In this document: positions 1-4,340 of the stretch, piece by piece | Position numbering within the stretch: position 1 is the first letter of the stretch | How the letters are laid out: each line of letters begins with the position of its first letter | From: Alphaproteobacteria bacterium | GTDB taxonomy: Bacteria > Pseudomonadota > Alphaproteobacteria > Rhodobacterales > Rhodobacteraceae | Reading direction: 5' to 3' | DNA: 7,784 nucleotides | NCBI GenBank assembly: GCA_030830465.1 | Contig: JAURMY010000394.1 | Coordinates: 1-7,784 of the forward strand | The notes under the pieces: generated by a model | Told to the model about the DNA's origin: nothing | The model's database searches: none | The model's input: the letters and a program-made list of their open reading frames with translations, nothing else | Position numbers and translations under genes: made by a program

Positions 1-65
1 AGAATCACCGCAAGCGGCAACAGTTTGCGCGCGGATAAGCTGTTTTTTTCCATCTGTTGTGTCAT
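1..65 (-). CDS. Partial gene: amino end of an unidentified, probably membrane, protein
   Basis: Read on the minus strand from an ATG at 65-63, the frame stays open to the window edge and gives 21 full codons, MTQQMEKNSLSARKLLPLAV followed by I and probably L. The pattern is a short polar head, two basic residues (R13, K14) and then a hydrophobic run. That is what the start of a first membrane helix or a signal anchor looks like. An AGGG element (CCCT at 72-75 on the plus strand) lies 6 nt before the ATG and supports this start; a second Met at codon 5 (53-51) has no good ribosome site. The gene is divergent from rpmH. I cannot name the family from 21 residues; a TVP38/TMEM64-type membrane protein is one guess from the KLLPLAVI pattern, but it is only a guess. 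Confidence 0.5.
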   Translation of the reverse strand, partial: MTQQMEKNSLSARKLLPLAVI

Positions 66-200
66 CGGGTGCCCTGACAAGTTCTTTCACCCTATATCTG
101 AGCCAGAACCGCGCGCGGCGATAGGGGGCTCACAACCGCTTGATCTGAGGTGATGCTTTGTTTCAGAATTCCCCCGATAATTGCCTTATCCGGCCATGCC

Positions 201-217
201 CGGTCCAAATCGGACCG
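201..217. repeat. Short inverted repeat in the divergent intergenic region
   Basis: CGGTCC (201-206) and GGACCG (212-217) are perfect 6-bp arms around a 5-nt centre, AAATC. The repeat lies about 40 bp upstream of the predicted rpmH -35 box. No T-run follows on either strand, so it does not look like a terminator. It could be a protein-binding site, or chance in GC-rich DNA. Apart from this site and the rpmH promoter and leader, I see nothing supportable in the 292 bp between the two divergent genes. Confidence 0.25.
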
Positions 218-258
218 TAATTTCCGGCAAATGTTGCAAAAAACGGCGTTTGGGCGAA

Positions 259-287
259 TTGACTTCCTTTCGGACCCGCCGTAAACA
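259..287 (+). promoter_or_regulatory. Predicted housekeeping sigma promoter of rpmH
   Basis: A -35 box TTGACT (259-264) is followed after exactly 17 bp by a -10-like box TAAACA (282-287). The -35 matches the consensus at five of six positions; the -10 is weaker, as is common in alphaproteobacteria. The predicted transcript would start near 294 and have a leader of about 64 nt before the rpmH ATG. It would drive rpmH, rnpA and probably yidD. Prediction from sequence only. Confidence 0.55.
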
Positions 288-305
288 GCGGCTTCTGATT
301 AGAGG

Positions 306-334
306 GGCCTTCGAATCTTTTTCGGATTTGGGCC
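306..334 (+). promoter_or_regulatory. Imperfect stem-loop in the rpmH leader
   Basis: GGCC (306-309) can pair with GGCC (331-334). CGAATC (312-317) can pair with GATTTG (325-330) with one G-U pair, leaving a two-base bulge (TT, 310-311) and a loop of TTTTTCG. The structure ends 12 nt before the GGAG ribosome site at 347-350. It could shape translation or stability of the L34 message, but no known regulatory RNA family is recognised and the stem is modest. Confidence 0.3.
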
Positions 335-357
335 ATTGACGACCTTGGAGTAAGCCG

Positions 358-492
358 ATGAAACGCACCTTCCAGCCGAGCAACCTTGTTCGCAAACGCC
401 GCCACGGCTTTCGTGCGCGCATGGCCACCAAAGGCGGCCGTCTGGTGCTGAACCGTCGCCGCGCACAGGGCCGCAAAAAGCTGTCCGCATAA
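358..492 (+). CDS. rpmH: 50S ribosomal protein L34
   Basis: A 44-residue, very basic protein starting [18 protein letters not shown] and ending GRKKLSA. This is the full usual length of bacterial L34, with the invariant features [16 protein letters not shown]21-A-T and the Arg-rich segment [13 protein letters not shown]. It binds 23S rRNA in the large ribosomal subunit. The ATG is supported by GGAG at 347-350, 7 nt upstream. It is the first gene of the rpmH-rnpA-yidD cluster and has a good promoter candidate at 259-287. The gap to rnpA is 24 nt. In many bacteria L34 must be made in far larger amounts than the RNase P protein encoded next to it, so a device that lowers expression between the two genes is expected; terminator-like hairpins lie just downstream at 522-587. 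The identification is certain. Confidence 0.98.
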   Translation: MKRTFQPSNLVRKRRHGFRARMATKGGRLVLNRRRAQGRKKLSA

Positions 493-516
493 GGGCCACG
501 CCTGAAAGGCATTGAA

Positions 517-948
517 ATGATACCGCCGGAGGCGACACAGGCAGGCCACAGCGCCACCGCCGGTGACACGCCTCCGGCGGTTTCTTTGCATCCGCTGCTG
601 ATCCTAAAAACCCGTTCTGATTTTGTGAAAGCCAGCAACGCGCGGCGGCTGAATATGGCCGCCTTCGGCTTGCAGGCCCGCCGACGGGCTGCGGATGAGG
701 CGATGCCGGAAGCCATCCGAATCGGCTATACCTGCTCCAGGAAAGTCGGCAACAGCGTCGCCCGGAACCGCGCCAAGCGGCGGCTGCGTGAAGCGGCGCG
801 TATGGTTTTGCCGCATTCGGGCCATGCAGGTTGGGACTATGTTCTGATCGGACGGCCGCACTCCACCGCCGACCGGCCGTTTGAAACGCTCTGCGCCGAT
901 TTCCGGGACGCCTTGCGCAAGATCCACGCGCCAAGGGCAAAACGGTGA
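517..948 (+). CDS. rnpA: Ribonuclease P protein component
   Basis: A 143-residue basic protein that assists the RNase P RNA in trimming tRNA 5' leaders. The family signature is clear: [10 protein letters not shown] (30-39) opens the conserved fold, [20 protein letters not shown] (70-89) includes the RNR motif on the RNA-binding helix, and WDYVLIGR (106-113) forms a core strand. The first 25 or so residues are Pro/Ala-rich and outside the conserved fold. The ATG at 517 has AAAGG (505-509) at 7 nt spacing and the start MIPPEA resembles that of related alphaproteobacterial proteins as I remember them. A TTG at 586 (codon 24), just after two overlapping hairpins, is an alternative start that would also give a complete fold, but it has no clear ribosome site. 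The stop overlaps the GTG of yidD by 4 bp (GTGA at 945-948), so the two are probably translationally coupled. Confidence 0.96.
   Translation: MIPPEATQAGHSATAGDTPPAVSLHPLLILKTRSDFVKASNARRLNMAAFGLQARRRAADEAMPEAIRIGYTCSRKVGNSVARNRAKRRLREAARMVLPHSGHAGWDYVLIGRPHSTADRPFETLCADFRDALRKIHAPRAKR
522..587 (+). terminator. Two mutually exclusive terminator-like hairpins inside the 5' end of rnpA
   Basis: A perfect 13-bp inverted repeat pairs 522-534 (ACCGCCGGAGGCG) with 569-581 (CGCCTCCGGCGGT) across a 34-nt loop. The octamer ACCGCCGG of the left arm recurs at 556-563 and can pair with 574-581 across a 10-nt loop. Both hairpins share the same right arm and are followed by TTCTTT (582-587), so either would resemble an intrinsic terminator. 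The site lies after rpmH but within the reading frame of rnpA if that starts at 517. Likely role by inference: attenuation that lowers rnpA and yidD relative to rpmH, relieved when ribosomes translate through the arms. A transcript-processing or 3'-end-protecting role for rpmH is an alternative. Hairpins that include CCTCCGG cores are, to my recollection, common near gene ends in this bacterial group. Confidence 0.5.
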
Positions 949-1214
949 CGCCGCTGGCCCATATTCTGGCGCTGCCGGTGCGGGCCTATCGCCTGATCGG
1001 ATCGCCCTGGGTCGGCCATGGCTGCCGCTATCAGCCGACCTGCTCGGCCTATGCGCTGGAAGCTTTGGAGAAACACGGCGGCGTCAAAGGCAGTTGGCTG
1101 GCGGCCCGGCGCATTGCGCGCTGCCACCCCTGGGGCGGGTCCGGCTATGACCCCGTTCCTGGCAGCGACCCCGCCCATGACAAAGCCTGCCGCCACCCGC
1201 ATGAGGGCCCTTGA
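945..1214 (+). CDS. yidD: Membrane protein insertion efficiency factor YidD
   Basis: An 89-residue protein of the YidD (UPF0161) family, which acts at the inner face of the cytoplasmic membrane and helps membrane protein insertion along with YidC. An amphipathic amino segment, [18 protein letters not shown] (4-21), is followed by the signature [17 protein letters not shown] (25-41) and then [17 protein letters not shown] (56-72). The three family cysteines are at 27, 33 and 60. The length is normal; the tail after residue 74 is His/Asp-rich and not conserved. The start is the GTG at 945, which overlaps the rnpA stop, with AAGGG at 933-937 spaced 7 nt away. The place directly behind rnpA is the usual one, but yidC, which normally follows, is displaced by about 3.1 kb. 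Confidence 0.95.
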   Translation: MTPLAHILALPVRAYRLIGSPWVGHGCRYQPTCSAYALEALEKHGGVKGSWLAARRIARCHPWGGSGYDPVPGSDPAHDKACRHPHEGP

Positions 1215-1240
1215 TTTTGTCCTCGAAATCGTAAAAAAAT

Positions 1241-1258
1241 CAAATATTAGAATATTTG
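1241..1258. promoter_or_regulatory. AT-rich perfect palindrome, candidate operator over a -10-like box
   Basis: CAAATATT (1241-1248), AG, AATATTTG (1251-1258) is a perfect inverted repeat of 8-bp arms with a 2-bp centre, placed 41 bp before the start of the DsrC-family gene. The 2-nt centre makes an RNA hairpin unlikely and fits a dimeric DNA-binding protein. It contains TAGAAT (1248-1253), five of six matches to the -10 consensus, but the -35 position (1225-1230, GAAATC) is poor, so a promoter here might need help or be weak. The AT-rich stretch 1223-1259 stands out from the GC-rich surroundings. AT-rich palindromes are typical of ArsR-family repressors, some of which sense sulfide or persulfide; linking one to this site is speculation. 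Confidence 0.45.
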
Positions 1259-1261
1259 CAA

Positions 1262-1281
1262 GTCCGGCGCGGGTGCCGGAC
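1262..1281 (+). promoter_or_regulatory. Leader stem-loop before the DsrC-family gene
   Basis: GTCCGGC (1262-1268) and GCCGGAC (1275-1281) form a perfect 7-bp GC-rich stem with the 6-nt loop GCGGGT. It ends 6 nt before the AGGAG ribosome site (1288-1292). No T-run follows, so it is not an intrinsic terminator. If the message starts near the -10-like box at 1248-1253, the stem would sit at its very 5' end, where it could protect the transcript. That role is inferred. Confidence 0.4.
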
Positions 1282-1299
1282 CCGAACAGGAGCAACCCC

Positions 1300-1638
1300 A
1301 TGGCCATCGACGTAAACGGCACGAGCATCGAAACCAATGACAACGGCTATTTGATTGATCTGGACGCCTGGTCCGAAGACGTGACCCGCGCGCTGGCAGC
1401 GGTCGAAGGCATCGACCTGACCGACCGCCACTGGGACCTGATCAAGTACCTGCGCGAAGAATATTTCGACAATCGCGAAAACCAGCCCAACACCCGCGCC
1501 ATCTGTAAAGCGATGAGCGAACTTTGGGGCGAAAAAATCGGCCAGTCCGAGGTCTACGCCCTGTTCCCGCTGGATCCGTCCAAACAGGGCGGCAAAGTCG
1601 CCGGCCTGCCGGAAAGCCGCCGCAAGGGCGGGTATTGA
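1300..1638 (+). CDS. DsrC/TusE-family protein lacking both redox cysteines (RspA-like)
   Basis: A 112-residue protein of the DsrC/TusE family. Family features run through the whole length: GYLIDLDAWSEDV (16-28), EGIDLTDRHWDLIKYLREEY (36-55), TRAICKAMSELWG (65-77), LFP (88-90) and the carboxy-terminal arm KVAGLPESRRKGGY (99-112). DsrC carries two cysteines on this arm and TusE keeps at least the penultimate one, which passes sulfur as a persulfide. Here the position before KVAGLP is Gly98 and the penultimate residue is Gly111, and the arm is two residues longer than the usual KIAGLPKPTGCV form. The only cysteine, Cys69, is in the helical core. Sulfur relay or trisulfide chemistry by the arm is therefore not expected. 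Cysteine-less family members have been called RspA and suggested to be regulatory, as I recall. The ATG has AGGAG (1288-1292) at 7 nt. It stands alone: no tusBCD or dsr genes are nearby, though the next gene thiolates tRNA. Confidence 0.9.
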   Translation: MAIDVNGTSIETNDNGYLIDLDAWSEDVTRALAAVEGIDLTDRHWDLIKYLREEYFDNRENQPNTRAICKAMSELWGEKIGQSEVYALFPLDPSKQGGKVAGLPESRRKGGY

Positions 1639-1676
1639 TCTTAGAAGCGATACATGGCCATACCAAAAGGCGGGCC

Positions 1677-1705
1677 TTGCCGCATTGCGATAACAGGTCT
1701 AAACC
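1677..1705 (+). promoter_or_regulatory. Predicted ttcA promoter, possibly giving a leaderless message
   Basis: TTGCCG (1677-1682) and TAAACC (1700-1705) are separated by 17 bp, the same spacing and a very similar -10 box to the rpmH promoter candidate (TAAACA). The expected transcription start, about 7 nt after the -10 box, falls on or next to the ttcA ATG at 1712. There is no Shine-Dalgarno sequence in 1700-1711; the nearest AGG is at 1695-1697, about 14 nt away. Together these suggest a leaderless transcript. The match to consensus is moderate. Confidence 0.4.
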
Positions 1706-1711
1706 CGCCCC

Positions 1712-2560
1712 ATGCTCGACGACAACACCGATATCCATCCGTTGTTTCACAACGCCCCGACCTCGACGGAGTTCAAGAAGCTCCGCAAGCGGATCGTGCG
1801 TGAGGTGCGCGAGGCGGTTGAGCTTTACGGTATGGTGGAGCGGGGTGCCAAATGGCTGGTCTGCCTGTCGGGCGGCAAGGACAGTTACACCCTTCTGGCG
1901 GTCCTGCATGAGCTGCAATGGCGCGGCATGTTGCCGGTTGAATTGCTGGCCTGCAATCTGGATCAGGGGCAACCGAATTTCCCCGCGACCGTGCTGCCGG
2001 AATTCCTCAAGAAAATGGGTGTGCCGCACCGCATTGAATATCAGGACACCTATTCCATCGTAAAAGACAAGGTGCCCGCCGGGCGCACCTATTGCGCCCT
2101 GTGTTCGCGCCTGCGCCGGGGCAATCTTTACCGGATCGCGCGCGAAGAAGGCTGCTCAGCTGTGGTGCTGGGCCACCATCGCGACGACATCCTGGAAACC
2201 TTTTTCATGAACCTATTCCATGGTGGAAGGCTGGCCACCATGCCGCCCAAGCTGGTGAATGAGGAGGGCGACTTGTTCGTCTATCGCCCGCTGGCCCATG
2301 TCGCAGAAGCGGACTGTGAAAAATTCGCCCGGGCGATGCAATATCCGATCATCCCCTGTGATCTGTGCGGCTCGCAGGACGGGCTGCAACGCCAACAGGT
2401 CAAGGCCATTCTGGATGGATGGGAAAAGAATGCCCCGGGGCGGCGGCAGGTCATGTTCCGCAGCCTGATGAACATTCGGCCCAGCCATATGCTGGATCCA
2501 AAACTGTTTGATTTCGCTGGACTTTTACGCGGACAAGCCCCTGAAAATCCGAACAATTAG
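1712..2560 (+). CDS. ttcA: tRNA 2-thiocytidine(32) synthetase TtcA
   Basis: A 282-residue PP-loop ATPase that activates C32 of certain tRNAs with ATP and replaces its oxygen with sulfur, using a 4Fe-4S cluster. The PP-loop SGGKDS is at 53-58. The CxxC pair [12 protein letters not shown] places Cys128 and Cys131, and [13 protein letters not shown] (215-227) supplies the further cysteines (216, 219) typical of the TtcA branch. [19 protein letters not shown] (154-172) and MPPKL (177-181) are also strong family motifs. Length is close to the usual 270-310 residues. The ATG fits the family start (MLDD...IHPLF), but lacks a ribosome site; a promoter candidate ends 6 nt before it. The gap to the upstream DsrC-family gene is 73 nt, so it may be transcribed both on its own and by read-through. 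No terminator is visible after it. Confidence 0.96.
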   Translation: MLDDNTDIHPLFHNAPTSTEFKKLRKRIVREVREAVELYGMVERGAKWLVCLSGGKDSYTLLAVLHELQWRGMLPVELLACNLDQGQPNFPATVLPEFLKKMGVPHRIEYQDTYSIVKDKVPAGRTYCALCSRLRRGNLYRIAREEGCSAVVLGHHRDDILETFFMNLFHGGRLATMPPKLVNEEGDLFVYRPLAHVAEADCEKFARAMQYPIIPCDLCGSQDGLQRQQVKAILDGWEKNAPGRRQVMFRSLMNIRPSHMLDPKLFDFAGLLRGQAPENPNN

Positions 2561-2587
2561 CCACGAATTCGCCGCGAAAACCCCAGC

Positions 2588-2599
2588 CCGGTTAACCGG
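2588..2599. repeat. 12-bp palindrome between ttcA and the GGDEF-EAL gene
   Basis: CCGGTTAACCGG is a perfect palindrome with no loop, 28 nt after the ttcA stop and about 65 nt before the start of the next gene. It could be a binding site for a dimeric regulator of the c-di-GMP gene. Chance cannot be excluded, and no convincing promoter boxes with proper spacing were seen around it. The remainder of the 103-bp gap shows only the ribosome site of the next gene. Confidence 0.3.
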
Positions 2600-2655
2600 A
2601 GGGTCGCACTTGGCGCGATAGTTTGCCCCCAATCCGGCAGTCACCGGGTCTGATC

Positions 2656-2672
2656 AAAGGGGAATGGGCGTG
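2656..2672 (+). promoter_or_regulatory. Strong ribosome site that favours a GTG start at 2670
   Basis: AAAGGGGA at 2656-2663 directly abuts the ATG at 2664, leaving almost no spacer, which is poor for initiation. The in-frame GTG at 2670-2672 is 7 nt after the AGGGG core (2658-2662), a near-ideal distance matching rpmH, rnpA, yidD and the DsrC-family gene in this window, all of which show 7 nt. A CCCC at 2626-2629 could pair with this GGGG and mask it; that is only a possibility. Confidence 0.5.
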
Positions 2673-4217
2673 GCCGCTGACCGCAAATCTGGTGCAAAGA
2701 CCTATCGAAACTGGGGCGACTTTCAGTTGCTCAGTTTCCTGCCGCTGTTTGTGGTCGCGGCATATTGGGCCAGGAACGAAGCGATTCTGTTTGTCGTCTG
2801 TTTCATGTTCCCTTTGTTGCTGGCGTTTCAGGAACTGACGCGAAAAACCGGGCCCGTTGATCCGGCCGCTCCGTCAGACCGGGACAGCGACCCGCTTACC
2901 GGGCTCGCCAACCGACAGCATGCCATGATCCGGCTGGCGGATTTTCTGCAATTTGAACGCAATACCGGCAAGGAAACCACCGTCCTTCACATTGATATCG
3001 ACCGGTTCCGTCAGGTTAACGATCGCTTCGGCATAGACGCCGGCGATCATGTTCTGGCCGAACTGGCCGACCGGTTGCGATCCTGTGTGCGGGACAATGA
3101 TGTCGTGGCCCGGATCGACGGGGATGATTTCGCCATCGTTCTGCATCCGATCAAGAAATCTGATTTTGCCGTTGCTTTATCGATTGCCGACCGCATCCAT
3201 GCCGCGGTTGCCCAGCCGTTCAGTGTAGACCAGAACACCTGTTATCTGTCCTGCTCGATCGGGATCTGCTTGTCGGGACGGGCACCTGCCGCAGACGCGG
3301 AAAGCGTGTTGGCCAGTGCGGAGATCGCGCTGGAACTCGCCCGCCGGGAAGGGCCCGGCGCGACGCGCAGTTTTTCGCCAAAGATGCGGCGCGATACGCA
3401 AAAATTGCACAGCCTGTCTGCCGAGTTGGAAGCCGCGCTGGAAAACGGCCAGATCCGCCCTTATTTTCAGCCGCAAATCTGTGCTGACACCGGCGCCATC
3501 GCAGGATTTGAGGCGCTTGCTCGGTGGGAACATCCGCAAAACGGGGTGATCCTGCCGGACCTTTTCCTCAAAGCGATTGAAACCACGGGAAAATCCGGCC
3601 GCCTGGGCGAAGTGATCCTGTATCACGCCCTGTCGGCGCTGAATTCCTGGGATCGCGCCGGGTTTCGCGTACCCTCCGTCGGCGTCAATTTCTCGTCCGA
3701 GGAATTGCGCGACCCAAAGCTTGTGGAAAAGATCAAATGGGAGGTGGACCGGTTTGAAATTCCCCCTGCCCGGCTGACGATCGAAGTGCTGGAAAATGTC
3801 GTCTGCAACAATGACGATGACACCATCACCCGCAACATCCGGTCGCTGGCCGCACAGGGATTTGGCATTGATCTGGATGATTTTGGCACCGGGCACGCCT
3901 CGATCGCCAACCTGCGGCGATTTGCGGTGAACCGGATCAAGATCGACCGCTCGTTCATCACCAATATCGACAAGGACGGCGAACAACAGGTCATGGCCGC
4001 CGCCATCATCCGCATGGCCGAAAGCCTGGGCCTGGCGACGCTGGCCGAAGGTGTGGAGAACATTGCCGAGCACAGCAAACTGGTGGAGTTGCAGTGCCAG
4101 TACATTCAGGGCTTCGGCATCGCAAAGCCGATGCCATTTGAAGAAACCATCGCCTGGCTGCACCAGCACCGTGACAAGCTGGCGGCCAAAGACGACACCC
4201 CCCGAAAAACCGGCTGA
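2664..4217 (+). CDS. Membrane-anchored GGDEF-EAL protein, probable c-di-GMP phosphodiesterase
   Basis: Up to 517 residues. Two hydrophobic helices (about 20-37 and 40-58) form a membrane hairpin with almost no external loop, then come GGDEF (about 75-235) and EAL (about 250-505) domains in the cytoplasm. The cyclase signature is DGDDF (152-156) in place of GGDEF, so GTP turnover is doubtful, although LTGLANR, the metal-site HIDID (109-113) and the inhibitory RxxD motif (Arg143-Asp146, five residues before) remain. The EAL side looks complete: EAL at 283-285, Asn342, Glu374, Asp405 and Asp406 in DDFGTG, Lys426, Glu462 and Gln482. Net role by inference: hydrolysis of c-di-GMP, perhaps modulated by the degenerate domain. 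No sensory domain is visible. Ribosome site AAAGGGGA (2656-2663) touches the ATG at 2664, so the GTG at 2670, spaced 7 nt from AGGGG, may be the real start, giving 515 residues. Confidence 0.93.
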   Translation: MGVAADRKSGAKTYRNWGDFQLLSFLPLFVVAAYWARNEAILFVVCFMFPLLLAFQELTRKTGPVDPAAPSDRDSDPLTGLANRQHAMIRLADFLQFERNTGKETTVLHIDIDRFRQVNDRFGIDAGDHVLAELADRLRSCVRDNDVVARIDGDDFAIVLHPIKKSDFAVALSIADRIHAAVAQPFSVDQNTCYLSCSIGICLSGRAPAADAESVLASAEIALELARREGPGATRSFSPKMRRDTQKLHSLSAELEAALENGQIRPYFQPQICADTGAIAGFEALARWEHPQNGVILPDLFLKAIETTGKSGRLGEVILYHALSALNSWDRAGFRVPSVGVNFSSEELRDPKLVEKIKWEVDRFEIPPARLTIEVLENVVCNNDDDTITRNIRSLAAQGFGIDLDDFGTGHASIANLRRFAVNRIKIDRSFITNIDKDGEQQVMAAAIIRMAESLGLATLAEGVENIAEHSKLVELQCQYIQGFGIAKPMPFEETIAWLHQHRDKLAAKDDTPRKTG

Positions 4218-4340
4218 TTTCCACCCGAAACCCGTTCAAACAAGGGTGACTGAAGGGCGCAGCGGCCCAAAACCGCTTGACCTTTCCGGTCTGTATCTGT
4301 TGAACCACCCTATCTTAAAACCTCGGGCGGGACCATCGCA

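Noticed and set aside
92..97. Minus-strand -10-like TATAGG for the divergent gene
   Set aside because: The -35 position 17 bp upstream (115-120) reads CGCCGC, with no resemblance to a consensus.
1241..1258. AT-rich palindrome as a terminator of yidD
   Set aside because: The centre is only 2 nt, too tight for a normal RNA loop, the stem is A/T only except for its end pair, and no T-run follows.
1018..1299. Extension of the DsrC-family gene upstream to an ATG at 1018 (206 codons)
   Set aside because: The extra 94 codons run through yidD in another frame and across the palindrome and leader hairpin. The ATG at 1300 has a strong ribosome site and matches the family start.
3177..4169. Minus-strand open frame opposite the EAL domain (330 codons)
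   Set aside because: It mirrors the coding frame of the GGDEF-EAL gene, shows no recognisable motif and has no evident ribosome site. It is a shadow of the codon bias.
4277..4316. Promoter for yidC built from TTGACC (4277-4282) and TATCTT (4311-4316)
   Set aside because: The boxes are 28 bp apart, and neither has a matching partner at 16-18 bp. A promoter in this 123-bp gap is likely, but I cannot place it.
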